Of a stretch of DNA of 64,000 nt, positions 49,995 to 60,247 are shown piece by piece; the stretch's first letter is position 1; each line of letters starts with the position of its first letter. The stretch covers positions 135,277-199,276 of the forward strand of contig NZ_JAECMS010000005.1 in assembly GCF_016827595.1 (NCBI RefSeq). The letters are read 5' to 3'. Both the position numbers and the translations under genes were made by a program. Below the pieces are notes generated by a model. That model saw nothing but the letters and a program-made list of their open reading frames with translations, made no database searches and was not told where the DNA came from. Origin of the DNA: Luteirhabdus pelagi (GTDB lineage Bacteria; Bacteroidota; Bacteroidia; Flavobacteriales; Flavobacteriaceae).

Positions 49995-51443
49995 TTACTT
50001 AACCAACAACCAATACTCCCAAGGGCCCATTTCTCTAGACTGTGATGGCGAAAGAAAGATATTTTCATCGCTAAAGGCATCTACGTAATCGCCTTCAATC
50101 TCCAGTGCCGCACTTGTTGTGGCATCGCTTGCATTTATGACCAACACCACCTCGCTATCGCCTTTCTTTCGTGAAAAAGCGATAATCTTCGCATTATCAT
50201 TCGTCTGAATACGCTCATAGGAAGCCGCATCCTTTCCTCCGTTCAAGGCAGGAACGGAATTTTTCAGTTCTCCCAATCGCTGTAACTTTGGCCACATTTT
50301 TCTTTTTTCCTTGGGAATGGTATCCTTTTCAAAGAATTTCAATCGGTGATTCATATCGTACTCCTGTCCGCTATAAATTAAGGGCATTCCGGGCATCGCA
50401 TAGCTTAGTGCTAACATGGCTTCAGCAGCATCGCCCATACGTTCTTCAATGGTACCATTCCATGAGTTCTCATCATGGTTTGTAATGAAATTCATCAAAA
50501 TGTCATTGTCTTCATAGTCGGTATCCATCTTCTTCATATATGTATCGAAATCGGTGCCGTTCATTTCCCCCTTGGCAATTTGGTTTAGCAAATGATGTCC
50601 TTCCCACGCATAGGCCATTTCAAATAAATTCTCCTTCAACAACTCAGGCTCCCACGCTTCCGCCAGCATAAAAATATCCTTTGCTTCCCGTAATTCAGGG
50701 ATCGCCTTCTGCCAAAATTCAGTAGGAACAGAACCGGCTACATCACATCTAAAACCATCCACATTCTCTTCGGTAATCCAAAACTTCATTTCATCGATCA
50801 TCGCACGTTGTAATTTTTCATTACTATAATCCAGATCGGCTACATCGGCCCAACCCACTGGTTCTCCATCCTCGTTTAATGGATCTGTAATCTCCCCTTC
50901 TGCATTCTTTGTGTAAAATTCAGGATGCTCCGTTATCCATTCATGGTCCCAACCCGTATGGTTTGGCACCCAATCCAAAATAACGTACATTCCATTATCG
51001 TGAGCGGTATCCACCAAGCTTCGGAAATCGTCCATCGTACCAAATTCAGGATTGATGGCCGTATAATCGGCTACGGCATAATAACTGCCCAGATATTTTT
51101 TACGCTCTTCGGGATCTTCGATATCGCTAACCATCAAATCGCCAGTTGCCTTTCTTTTTTCCATGGAGATAGGATACACCGGCATCAGCCAAATAACCTT
51201 CACCCCCAACTCCTTCAGTTTCGGAATATCATTGGTAAATTCCTGAAACGTTCCCTCTGGCGAATACTGGCGGATATTGGCTTCATAAATAACAGCCGTT
51301 TCCAATACGTCATCGTTAATAGGCGCTAATTCCGTTTTTTCTTCTTGTGTTGCTTCGGAAGTTACTACCTCTTTCTTTTCCTCCTTACAGCCGAATAGAA
51401 CTGTGATTACTACTAATGACCAAAGCGCTAGTTGCGTTTTCAT
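49995..51443 (-). CDS. GH13 alpha-amylase family lipoprotein
   Basis: A 482-residue alpha-glucan hydrolase with a lipoprotein signal (VITVLFGC). The GH13 barrel has all conserved regions: region I VILDWVPNHTG, region II GFRCDVA with the nucleophile Asp, region III IFMLAEAWEP with the acid/base Glu, and region IV FITNHDENSW with the third Asp. It should hydrolyse alpha-1,4 bonds of maltodextrins in the periplasm or at the outer membrane. It is the last gene of a minus-strand operon, 18 nt after the next upstream GH13. Confidence 0.93.
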   Translation of the reverse strand: MKTQLALWSLVVITVLFGCKEEKKEVVTSEATQEEKTELAPINDDVLETAVIYEANIRQYSPEGTFQEFTNDIPKLKELGVKVIWLMPVYPISMEKRKATGDLMVSDIEDPEERKKYLGSYYAVADYTAINPEFGTMDDFRSLVDTAHDNGMYVILDWVPNHTGWDHEWITEHPEFYTKNAEGEITDPLNEDGEPVGWADVADLDYSNEKLQRAMIDEMKFWITEENVDGFRCDVAGSVPTEFWQKAIPELREAKDIFMLAEAWEPELLKENLFEMAYAWEGHHLLNQIAKGEMNGTDFDTYMKKMDTDYEDNDILMNFITNHDENSWNGTIEERMGDAAEAMLALSYAMPGMPLIYSGQEYDMNHRLKFFEKDTIPKEKRKMWPKLQRLGELKNSVPALNGGKDAASYERIQTNDNAKIIAFSRKKGDSEVVLVINASDATTSAALEIEGDYVDAFSDENIFLSPSQSREMGPWEYWLLVK

Positions 51444-51461
51444 AGCTTCGTTTTTGTTGAA

Positions 51462-53735
51462 TTAAGATTGAATTGTTTTCTGAATTATTTTAAAATCGTT
51501 TGCCGGAATTTCCTCCCCATCATATTGAATGGCCTCCGTCCCTTTGTTGAAGACCACCGTTACCACTTCATCAAAATACTGCCGTTGAATGACGAATTTA
51601 GTATCATCTGCCGCGAGAATCTTGGTTGAACCATACTGCAATGCCATAGAATTGCGCCGTAGCTTCACCAATTCCTGAACCCTTCGCTTCAGTTGTAGCT
51701 CGTTTACATCAAGGTCCTCGAACTTCATCATCTTTCGGTTATCGGGATCGTTCCCTCCGATGCTTCCATATTCATCACCATAATAAATGCAAGGGATTCC
51801 AGGTGTCGTCAGATTGAACGCCTGAAGCATTCCTAATTTGTTATAGGCAGTGGTATCGCTCATACCAATGGTTCGCGTCCAACCCGCTTTCTTCGCATCC
51901 TCATCAAAGCGAACATCGCCAGAAGCATAGCTTATAAAACGCGCGCGGTCCTGATTTCCAGAGATATTTCCCATTAAATGGTGATAACCATAATAATCTA
52001 AGCCTTGCTGCAATTGCTTCGCCAAACGCTCGAAGGAAATATCGGTCCCAAAGGTTTGAACACTTGCGTCGTAAAGATTGAAATCAAACTGCGAATCCAA
52101 CATCCCAGTACTGATATAACTTCGTATCAAGTCTGGACTTCCATAGGTTTCCCCTATCTGAAACACAGGTCGCTCTACCCGCTTCTTCACTTTTTCCGTT
52201 AGTGTTCGCCAAAATTTTAGTTGAATATGCTTGGTGGCATCATGTCGGAACCCATCCAAATCGTAATTGGTAACCCAATAGGCAGCGCTATCGGTCATTT
52301 TTTCGACCACCTCAGGCTTGCTAAAATCCAAGGTCGGCATAAAGGTGTCGAACCATGTTGTTAGTCGGTGATCGTCCCAACGCTCGGTATTCAACGAGCC
52401 ATCCTCTAAATAAAGATTGGTTGCCCAATCGGAATGCTCTTTATACAAGGGGTGTAATTCGTGCACATGGTTCGCTACATAATCCAAAATAACGTTGATA
52501 TCTTTTTCATGAGCAGCAGCAATCAAATCCCGAAACACCTGCTCATTCCCGAAGCGATAATCGATTTTCGTATTACTTACAGGCCAATAGCCATGATAAC
52601 CAGAGAACTTCGTCAGTGGCTCAGGCCATAAGCCGTAGGCACCTTCGGGGTTTTGTGTAATCGGCGACAGCCAAATGGTATTGATACCCATGTCGGTAAA
52701 ATAGCCATCGTTTATTTTCGCCAACACACCCTCCAAATCGCCACCGTAGTAATTGGCCTTCGGTGAAATACTATCATTATCCACTTTTTTGGTGTTTTTC
52801 GGATTGCCATCGAGAAAGCGATCGACCATCAAGAAATACATAATCTGGGTATGAAAATCGGTTCGCTTTAATTGTGATGCATCGGTAACAATGGCGCCGT
52901 TTTCCAAAGGAAGCAAGACATCGTTCGATCGACCGAATTCGTTGGCAGCATAGACGCGAACGTAGGAGCGCTCACTATCTGAATCGGGAAGGGCAATTGA
53001 AATAGTGTTGCCTTCACTTTTGATGTTTTCTGAAGAAATTAATTGATTATCGAGATAGGCAAGCACTGAAGTAGCTGGCTGACTTGAAACTAACGTAAAC
53101 CCATCGTCAGTAATCGACTCGGTTTGAAGGAAAGGTTGCTTTTCCGCATTCACCGGAACCCGTAACACCGAATTGGTGCCGCCCATACCATTTCCAGTCG
53201 TTATGGGTTCATCGGGATTGGGCATCTCGGTTCCATCGGCTATCAACACATATTGATGATCGCCAGGTACCACCCGAACATCGGAACTCCAATTGCCATT
53301 CTCATAGTTCATGTCACTTGTTTCCCAATTGCTAAACTGACCTTTAATCCCAACAAATTCATATTGCTTGTTTGGGTCGTTCAACGTAATGGTCCTGTTT
53401 TCCTTATTGCTTTTGAAAAGCGGAATATCGTTCGCAATGCCATCGCTCCATACGCGTAGGTTGACGATATATGGCGTTTCATCCGACATTTTGAAATAAG
53501 CCTTCGTATTGTTTTCTCTTAACTCGGCTTCAAATCCATGTGGCGTTCCCAAGGAATCGATTAGGGAAGTATCCAAAAAATAATCTGATAGTAGTATTTC
53601 ACCCTCTTCAGCATCTAACCAAACCGGAGTTGCCGTTCCCTTGATCAGCGATGCTTCCATCGCTTCTTCTTCCTGCTTGGTTTCACCACATGACACCAAA
53701 ATGATAAGCAGACTTAAAACGAACCCGTTTTTCAT
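51462..53735 (-). CDS. GH13 glucan hydrolase with N-terminal carbohydrate-binding-type domains, lipoprotein
   Basis: A 757-residue lipoprotein (lipobox ILVSC). Residues about 25-300 are beta-sandwich modules, including a starch-binding-like piece (FVGIKGQFSNWETSDMNYENG). The barrel follows: region I NVILDYVANHV, region II GFRHDATKH with the nucleophile, region III FQIGETYGS with the Glu, and region IV GNQDRAR, where Gln replaces the usual His of NHD. ATG 53735 is chosen by its signal peptide; a longer frame to 53810 would overlap the preceding gene. It is probably a periplasmic or surface maltodextrin-degrading enzyme. Confidence 0.9.
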   Translation of the reverse strand: MKNGFVLSLLIILVSCGETKQEEEAMEASLIKGTATPVWLDAEEGEILLSDYFLDTSLIDSLGTPHGFEAELRENNTKAYFKMSDETPYIVNLRVWSDGIANDIPLFKSNKENRTITLNDPNKQYEFVGIKGQFSNWETSDMNYENGNWSSDVRVVPGDHQYVLIADGTEMPNPDEPITTGNGMGGTNSVLRVPVNAEKQPFLQTESITDDGFTLVSSQPATSVLAYLDNQLISSENIKSEGNTISIALPDSDSERSYVRVYAANEFGRSNDVLLPLENGAIVTDASQLKRTDFHTQIMYFLMVDRFLDGNPKNTKKVDNDSISPKANYYGGDLEGVLAKINDGYFTDMGINTIWLSPITQNPEGAYGLWPEPLTKFSGYHGYWPVSNTKIDYRFGNEQVFRDLIAAAHEKDINVILDYVANHVHELHPLYKEHSDWATNLYLEDGSLNTERWDDHRLTTWFDTFMPTLDFSKPEVVEKMTDSAAYWVTNYDLDGFRHDATKHIQLKFWRTLTEKVKKRVERPVFQIGETYGSPDLIRSYISTGMLDSQFDFNLYDASVQTFGTDISFERLAKQLQQGLDYYGYHHLMGNISGNQDRARFISYASGDVRFDEDAKKAGWTRTIGMSDTTAYNKLGMLQAFNLTTPGIPCIYYGDEYGSIGGNDPDNRKMMKFEDLDVNELQLKRRVQELVKLRRNSMALQYGSTKILAADDTKFVIQRQYFDEVVTVVFNKGTEAIQYDGEEIPANDFKIIQKTIQS

Positions 53736-53746
53736 ATTTTTCAATT

Positions 53747-55591
53747 TTAATTTAAATCGATAATCATGGCGGCCCTCGCCGGAACTGTCATCGCGTCGGT
53801 GTAGTTCCACGCTTCACCAGAAATAATCTCCGTTCCATTTTTAGCACCGTTAAGACCTTCAACAAAACGCGAAAGCTCAATATTTTTATCTTCTTCCGAA
53901 TTGTTCAACACCACCATCACCCTATCAGCATCGGTATAGCGGAAATACACATACACCTGATCCATGGGAATATACTGCAATGTTTCACCAGCATGAATCG
54001 CAGCATTCTCCTTTCGCCAATTCAGAATTGTCGACACCAAGTTGTGATATTGCTGTTGGGTTTCATTTCGACCTGCTTCCGTAAATGCATTCTGCGTATC
54101 GCCAGGCCAACCACCAGGGAAGTCGCGACGAATATCGCCATCGCCTTTTTCTTCCTTATTCCCCATCATGCCAATTTCGTCACCATAGTAAAACTGAGGA
54201 ATCCCTCGAACGGTAAAGACCAAAGTCATGATCTGTTTAAACACATCAAAATCGCCATCATACAAGTCGTTAATACGAGTCGTATCATGGTTGCTGGCAA
54301 AAACCATCAGATTATTGACATCGGGATATAGGAAATCGTTGGCAAAATTATCATAGGCGCGAATCATGCCCTTGTCCCAGCCTTCTGTTTCGGTAAACAT
54401 TACATTGATGGCATCATGTAAAGTGAAATCCATCACTGCGGGAAGATGTGAGTTAAACCCTTGCAACGCCCCAATCTTACTATCACCTTGCCAATATGAA
54501 ATCTGCGCTTGATCGTGCATCCAAACCTCTCCAATAATAGTGAAATTTGGATATTCGTCCATGATAGCTTTCGTCCATTTCGCAATAGGTTCCTTATCGT
54601 TATACGAATAGGTATCGACTCGGAAGCCCCCTAAATCTGCATATTCGATCCACCAAATCGCGTTTTGAATCATGTATTGCAATAGCAACGGATTCTCTTG
54701 GTTCATATCGGGCATGGTAGTATCGAACCAGCCTTCCATACAGCCTTCGGCATCAATTTCAGATGCATTGGGGTCGAACTGTGTGGTCATTCGGTAATTG
54801 CTTCGCTTAAAGCCATTTTCCCCTTCTGGCCAATAATGAATCCAATCCTTCATCGGCAAATCCTCAATCATCCAGTGTTTGCTTCCCCAGTGATTGGTTA
54901 CATAATCCATAATTAGATGCATATCACGCTTTCTCATTTCAGCAGCTAAACGAGCATAATCCTCATTAGTACCGTAGCGCGGATCGATCTTGTAGTAATC
55001 GCTCTGGGCATAAGTATGATAGCTATACACCGGCTCATTGTCTTCGAGAAGTGGCGTGCTCCAAATGGCGGTAAAGCCAAGGTTATCTATATAGTCTAAA
55101 TGATTGATAATGCCTTGGATATCGCCTCCATGGCGACCCCCATCAAAACTTCGGTTTACCTTTTCTACGGTGTCATCGGTGCTATCGTTGTTTGGATTAC
55201 CATTCGCGAATCGGTCTGGCATCAAAAGGTAGATGGCATCGCTGGAGCTGAAGCCTTCACGAGTAGCGGAATTTTGTTTTCTAGCCTTCAACTCATACTC
55301 GTAATTTACTGTTGAAGCACCCTTTTTTGTAAGTTGAATAGGATAAGTTCCAGCATCCAGTCCGTTAGTTTCAACCGTTACGAACAGGTAATTGGGATTT
55401 TCAACTTTCTTGACTTCTGAAATCGGCATACCATCGATACTGACTTCATAGGTTGAAATATTTTCACCATACAGCAAAATATCGATTTGTGAAGTATGCA
55501 TATCGCTCCACCAAAACGGTGGTTCCACTCGTTCCAACTGTGCAAAAAGTGAAAAACTGAATAGAAATACTAAAAATGATAGCTGCTTCAT
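53747..55591 (-). CDS. Neopullulanase/cyclomaltodextrinase-like GH13 enzyme (SusA-type)
   Basis: A 614-residue exported enzyme (signal peptide ending near LFAQ). The N-terminal Ig-like cyclomaltodextrinase domain (RVEPPFWWSDMHTSQIDILLYG) is followed by the GH13 barrel with region I LIMDYVTNHWG, region II GFRVDTYSY, region III TIIGEVW and region IV FASNHDTTR, plus a C-terminal beta domain. It matches the Bacteroidetes SusA/neopullulanase type that cuts maltodextrins, pullulan or cyclodextrins in the periplasm. It overlaps the GH65 gene by 4 nt. Confidence 0.92.
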   Translation of the reverse strand: MKQLSFLVFLFSFSLFAQLERVEPPFWWSDMHTSQIDILLYGENISTYEVSIDGMPISEVKKVENPNYLFVTVETNGLDAGTYPIQLTKKGASTVNYEYELKARKQNSATREGFSSSDAIYLLMPDRFANGNPNNDSTDDTVEKVNRSFDGGRHGGDIQGIINHLDYIDNLGFTAIWSTPLLEDNEPVYSYHTYAQSDYYKIDPRYGTNEDYARLAAEMRKRDMHLIMDYVTNHWGSKHWMIEDLPMKDWIHYWPEGENGFKRSNYRMTTQFDPNASEIDAEGCMEGWFDTTMPDMNQENPLLLQYMIQNAIWWIEYADLGGFRVDTYSYNDKEPIAKWTKAIMDEYPNFTIIGEVWMHDQAQISYWQGDSKIGALQGFNSHLPAVMDFTLHDAINVMFTETEGWDKGMIRAYDNFANDFLYPDVNNLMVFASNHDTTRINDLYDGDFDVFKQIMTLVFTVRGIPQFYYGDEIGMMGNKEEKGDGDIRRDFPGGWPGDTQNAFTEAGRNETQQQYHNLVSTILNWRKENAAIHAGETLQYIPMDQVYVYFRYTDADRVMVVLNNSEEDKNIELSRFVEGLNGAKNGTEIISGEAWNYTDAMTVPARAAMIIDLN

Positions 55592-57894
55592 ATCGTTACT
55601 TCGGTATTGGGAGAGAGCTTCATCGCCTCTCCATTCACATTAATCTCAAGCTCCTTTTTACCTTTCACACAAAAACAGTGGTGCTCCTGCCCTACCTTCA
55701 CCGTAACGATTGTTCCCCGGAAATTGATCTTAAACGAATATTCCTTCCATTTCTTCGGAATTTGAGGTGAAAAGTGAAGCTTTCCATCACGAACACGCAT
55801 GCCAGCAAAACCTTCTACGATACTCATCCATGTTCCCGCCATACTTGTAATATGGCACCCTTCATCGACCTCTTTATTATAGTCGTCCAAATCAAGTCTA
55901 GAAGTTCGTAGGTAAAACTCATAGGCCTGTTCCATGCGCCCTAACTTCGCCGCCTGAATACTGTGTACACAGGGCGAAAGCGATGATTCATGTACGGTAA
56001 GCGGTTCGTAGAAATCGAAGTGTTTCTGCAATGCTTCTTCTGAAAAGTGATCTTCAAAAAAGTAGAAGCCCTGTAAGACATCGGCTTGTTTAATGTAGGC
56101 TGAACGAAGGATTCGGTCCCAAGACCACTTCTGATTAATCGGTCGCTGCGCTTCATCTAATTGCGAAACGGGCACCAATTCCTTATCTAAAAACCCATCC
56201 TGTTGAAGGTATACGCCTAATTCTTCTGAATAGGGAAAGTGAAGGTTCGAGGCTACCTTATTCCAATCGCTTACCTCCGTTTTCGAAAGGTTCGCTTTTG
56301 AAGTAATGCGCTCATAATCCTTTGTATGGTGCTGTTCAACCCCTTCCAACATTTCGGTGGCATACTCGATACACCACTTTGCACAGTAATTCGTATACCA
56401 ATTGTTGTTGATATTGTTTTCGTACTCGTTCGGACCCGTTACGCCCAAAATCACATACTTGTTCTTGGCCGTAGAGAAATTCGCCCGTTGGTGCCAGAAT
56501 CGTGCAATAGCAATCAACACTTCCAGTCCTTTTTCGGGAACATAGCTGGTATCGCCAGTGTATCGCGTATAGTTATAAATCGCAAAAGCAATGGCAGCGT
56601 TTCGATGGATTTCCTCGAAGGTAATTTCCCATTCGTTATGGCTTTCCTCTCCATTCATCGTCACCATCGGATACAAGGCTGCTCCATTCGTAAAGCCAAG
56701 CTTTTCGGCGTTTTCAATTGCTTTTTCAAGGTGGTTATAGCGATAGACGAGTAGGTTTCTCGCTACTTCATCATTTTTGGTGGCCATATAAAAAGGCAAG
56801 CAGTAGGCTTCGGTATCCCAATAGGTACTTCCGCCATATTTTTCACCGGTGAATCCTTTGGGACCAATATTTAGTCGCGCATCTTTCCCAAGATAGGTTT
56901 GGTTTAGTTGAAAGATATTAAATCGGATTCCCTGTTGTGCCTTTACGTCGCCATCGATGGTGATGTCGGCCATTTCCCAAATTTTTGACCAAGCTTCTTT
57001 CTGTTGTTGAAGCAGGGTATCGAAACCGATATCAGTAGCTTCCCTCAAAACGCTTTTAGCCGCGCTTTTAAGTGTTGAAGGGGTATGGTTCAATGAAACC
57101 GCGTAGCCAGCGTATTTAAACAAGGTTGCCGTTTCTCCTTCCTCGACAGTAGTTGTGTAAGTATGGCGAACAGCACGGTCGGTCGTTTTTGTTTCCGGCG
57201 TTTGCTGAAGATGCCTTCCATTTTGAAAAAGTTGTGCTTCCATATAGGTACACACATGAAAATCGGTCTTCATGGTTCGAGAGTGAATAAAAGCTTGATT
57301 TTCTTCAGATGCTACCTCAGAAACATCCCAGAACTTATCATCCCAGTTGCTATCTTCATTCGTAATACCACCATCCAAATATGGCGTGAATGAAACTTCA
57401 GCAGACTGGTTCAGCGGTGTAACAGCATAGTTGATGCAGCCTAATTCATCCTTATCTAGGTGAAGAAAACGTGTACTGACAACCTCTACTTCAATATCGT
57501 TTGGAAGCAAGGCCACAAACGATCGTTGGTACCAACCTTCCTTCATATTCAGTTCTCTTTTGAAATCGCGAATCTCTTTACAGGTATTTAGGTCAAGTAT
57601 TTCACCATTTATGGTAACCTTGATTCCAATCCAGTTAGGAGCGTTCAATACTTTGGCGAAATATTCAGGATATCCATTTTTCCACCAACCCACACGGGTT
57701 TTGTCGGGATAATACACTCCGGCGATATAGCTTCCCTGAAAGGTCGGACCGCTATAGCCCTCTTCAAAGTTGGCCCGTTGGCCCATGGCACCATTACCAA
57801 GGCTAAACAAGCTTTCTGACGATTTCACACGGCCCGGCTCGAAGCCTTCTTCAATAATCGACCATGCGTCAGGTTGTATATAATCTTGATTCAT
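55588..57894 (-). CDS. GH65 maltose phosphorylase (family 65 glycoside hydrolase)
   Basis: A 768-residue cytoplasmic phosphorylase that should split maltose with phosphate into glucose and beta-glucose-1-phosphate. The N-terminal beta domain (SLFSLGNGAMGQRANFEEGYSG) leads to an (alpha/alpha)6 barrel. The catalytic acid is the Glu in GVTGPNEYENN, with KWSWDRILRSAYIKQADVLQ and HESSLSPCVHSIQA following. The adjacent beta-phosphoglucomutase supports the maltose phosphorylase role over trehalose or kojibiose phosphorylase. I chose ATG 57894; ATG 57906, four codons upstream, is possible. Confidence 0.93.
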   Translation of the reverse strand: MNQDYIQPDAWSIIEEGFEPGRVKSSESLFSLGNGAMGQRANFEEGYSGPTFQGSYIAGVYYPDKTRVGWWKNGYPEYFAKVLNAPNWIGIKVTINGEILDLNTCKEIRDFKRELNMKEGWYQRSFVALLPNDIEVEVVSTRFLHLDKDELGCINYAVTPLNQSAEVSFTPYLDGGITNEDSNWDDKFWDVSEVASEENQAFIHSRTMKTDFHVCTYMEAQLFQNGRHLQQTPETKTTDRAVRHTYTTTVEEGETATLFKYAGYAVSLNHTPSTLKSAAKSVLREATDIGFDTLLQQQKEAWSKIWEMADITIDGDVKAQQGIRFNIFQLNQTYLGKDARLNIGPKGFTGEKYGGSTYWDTEAYCLPFYMATKNDEVARNLLVYRYNHLEKAIENAEKLGFTNGAALYPMVTMNGEESHNEWEITFEEIHRNAAIAFAIYNYTRYTGDTSYVPEKGLEVLIAIARFWHQRANFSTAKNKYVILGVTGPNEYENNINNNWYTNYCAKWCIEYATEMLEGVEQHHTKDYERITSKANLSKTEVSDWNKVASNLHFPYSEELGVYLQQDGFLDKELVPVSQLDEAQRPINQKWSWDRILRSAYIKQADVLQGFYFFEDHFSEEALQKHFDFYEPLTVHESSLSPCVHSIQAAKLGRMEQAYEFYLRTSRLDLDDYNKEVDEGCHITSMAGTWMSIVEGFAGMRVRDGKLHFSPQIPKKWKEYSFKINFRGTIVTVKVGQEHHCFCVKGKKELEINVNGEAMKLSPNTEVTI

Positions 57895-57928
57895 GTTATC
57901 TATCATTGTCGAACTCAGTCGACCTATT

Positions 57929-58588
57929 TTATTGCTGTATCAGCTTATTCAAAAATTCGTTATTCATTTGCGTAAAATCGGAAAACACGTGGTCGGCCGT
58001 ATTCAAAACGCTGGGATCGCCAATGCCAATACTGACCATTCCTGCGGTATTGGCCGCTTCGATTCCTGCGACCGAATCTTCAAAAACGATGCAGTCCATC
58101 GGAGCGATATCCAATCTTTCCGCAGCCTTTAAAAACACTTCCGGATTCGGCTTTGCCTTGCTAACATCAGTTCCATCCACAATAGTTTGAAAACGATGTA
58201 TCAGCTTCACTTTTTGAAGAATAGTTCTAGCATTCTTACTGGCAGAACCTAGGGCCATCGGTTGTTCATTATCTTCTAAAAATCGCAACACTCGTTCTAC
58301 ATCGGGTAATATCTCCGTTTCACTCATGGTATCGATATGCGATAGGTAATCGGTGTTTTTTGAATCCATCAGCTCTTGGAACCGTTCTTCCGAAAGGGTT
58401 GTATTTCCCCATTCCAATATCTTTTCTAGGGAACGGACGCGACTTACACCTTTCAATTGTTCATTTTCTTTTTCAGTAAAAGAGATACCGATTCCTGCGG
58501 CCAATTTCTGCCAAGCTAGGAAGTGGTATTTTGCCGTATCGACAATCACGCCATCCAAATCGAATATGAAACCTTTCTTATGTTGCAT
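57929..58588 (-). CDS. pgmB: Beta-phosphoglucomutase
   Basis: A 219-residue HAD-family mutase converting beta-glucose-1-phosphate to glucose-6-phosphate. The HAD motif I is FIFDLDGVIVDTA (nucleophile and general acid Asp). Motif II is LGSASKNA, and motif III/IV is KAKPNPEVFL and IVFEDSVAGIEAA. The cap segment QLKGVSRVRSLEKIL is the beta-PGM signature. It lies between the transporter and the phosphorylase, with an 11-nt overlap with the transporter gene. Confidence 0.94.
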   Translation of the reverse strand: MQHKKGFIFDLDGVIVDTAKYHFLAWQKLAAGIGISFTEKENEQLKGVSRVRSLEKILEWGNTTLSEERFQELMDSKNTDYLSHIDTMSETEILPDVERVLRFLEDNEQPMALGSASKNARTILQKVKLIHRFQTIVDGTDVSKAKPNPEVFLKAAERLDIAPMDCIVFEDSVAGIEAANTAGMVSIGIGDPSVLNTADHVFSDFTQMNNEFLNKLIQQ

Positions 58589-60098
58589 CTATGTTCATTT
58601 TTTTCACAGTGGTAACGCGAAGCGTTAGTATTCCCGATAATATCATGGCACATCCTCCTATAATTAAGGCGTAAATAGGTTCGTTATTGAAAAACTCCTT
58701 CACCAAAAACCCTAAAATCGTAGCTGCTACAATCTGCGGTATTACGATAAAGAAGTTAAAAACACCCATAAAATAGCCCATTTTGGCTGCTGGCAGCGAG
58801 CCTGAAAGCATGGCATATGGAATAGACAAAATACTTGCCCAGGCTACTCCCACGCCGACCATCGCAAGCAAAAGTCCCACTTTATCACTTAGGAAATAGA
58901 TAGAAATCAATCCGATACCCCCCATACCCAAGGCCAAGAAGTGCGTAAACTTATTACTGGTCCGTTTCGCCAGCACGGGCAATAGGAATGCAACAGCGGC
59001 TGCAACACCGTTGTAAACGGTAAACATTACATTCACCCAATCGGCTGCATCGTTATATAACTTTGAAGTCGTATCGCTGGTTTCAAAAACATGTCCGGTT
59101 ACAGCCTGAGTGGTATAGATCCACATACTAAAAAGGGCGAACCAGGAGAAGAACTGCACCCATGCCAATTGTTTCATGGTTTTGGGCATGTTCAACATAT
59201 CGGTAATGATAATCGTGAAGCCGTTTCGAGTGTTTTTCTTACGTAGTAAGGCAACTGTAAGGAACATTAATCCTACCGCAATTAAGCCAACAAATAGTAT
59301 ATATAACTCTTTAGTAAGCGACTTGGAATAGATATAATAGGTGATTGCACCTCCGAACAGCATCATGAGAATGCCTGCCCATTGTTGTTTTTTAATGTTT
59401 TTCTCGCGATCGATGGTAGCTGGCCGAAAATTAGGGGAACGTTCCACCTTGGCTTTTTCGAAAGCTTGTAATTGTTCAGGTGAATATTCTTTAGAACGGA
59501 AGACCGTCCATAGCACTGCCAACAAAAAGACAATTCCGCCCACATAGAACGACCACTTCACCGATTGCGGAATAATTCCCTCCGGCGCGGTATTATCGAG
59601 TCCGATCCAATTGGTAAAAATATAGGGTAATAAGGATCCTACGACGGCACCTATTCCGATAAAGAAACTTTGCATAGCAAATCCAAGCGTACGCTGACGG
59701 TCTGGAAGGTTGTCACCTACGAAAGCACGGAAGGGTTCCATGGATATATTAATAGAAGCATCCATAATCCAAAGGGTTCCCGCCGCTACCCATAAGGTTG
59801 GGGAATTCGGCATAATGAAGAGAGCGATAGATGAAAGAATGGCTCCAACCAAAAAGTACGGACGGCGTCGTCCGAGCCGGTTCCAGGTCCGATCACTAAA
59901 ATAACCTATAATAGGTTGAACGATGAGTCCTGTAACCGGAGCTGCGATCCAAAGGATTGGAATATCCTCCACATTCGCACCGAGGGTTTCGAAAATACGA
60001 GAGGTATTGGCATTTTGTAGTGCAAATCCGAATTGGATGCCCAAAAAGCCGAAACTCATGTTCCATATTTCCCAAAAGGAAAGACGTGGTTTTTGCAT
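58578..60098 (-). CDS. MFS sugar transporter (SLC45-like / maltose transporter)
   Basis: A 506-residue 12-helix permease of the glycoside/SLC45-related group of the major facilitator superfamily. FWEIWNMSFGFLGIQFGFALQNANTSRIFETLG at the start, the loop DRTWNRLGRRRPYFL and the NISMEPFRAFVGDNLPDRQR segment are typical. ATG 60098 matches the family N-terminus; 21 residues upstream are spurious. Its operon with maltose phosphorylase and GH13 enzymes makes maltose or short maltodextrins the probable substrate. The leader of about 110 nt after a TATCTTTA box at 60211-60218 is the only regulatory hint. Confidence 0.88.
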   Translation of the reverse strand: MQKPRLSFWEIWNMSFGFLGIQFGFALQNANTSRIFETLGANVEDIPILWIAAPVTGLIVQPIIGYFSDRTWNRLGRRRPYFLVGAILSSIALFIMPNSPTLWVAAGTLWIMDASINISMEPFRAFVGDNLPDRQRTLGFAMQSFFIGIGAVVGSLLPYIFTNWIGLDNTAPEGIIPQSVKWSFYVGGIVFLLAVLWTVFRSKEYSPEQLQAFEKAKVERSPNFRPATIDREKNIKKQQWAGILMMLFGGAITYYIYSKSLTKELYILFVGLIAVGLMFLTVALLRKKNTRNGFTIIITDMLNMPKTMKQLAWVQFFSWFALFSMWIYTTQAVTGHVFETSDTTSKLYNDAADWVNVMFTVYNGVAAAVAFLLPVLAKRTSNKFTHFLALGMGGIGLISIYFLSDKVGLLLAMVGVGVAWASILSIPYAMLSGSLPAAKMGYFMGVFNFFIVIPQIVAATILGFLVKEFFNNEPIYALIIGGCAMILSGILTLRVTTVKKMNIDAT

Positions 60099-60247
60099 AT
60101 CGATTGCTTTAACAATAAAGCCTCGAAAGCGCAGAAATGCTGTGCATTTGCGACGTATCAAGACGTGTTAGGTAGGAAGTAAGCACACAATCTTTGATGC
60201 GTCTAGGCGGTAAAGATAGGTAAATTTTGGGTTTGACTATGTTAAAA

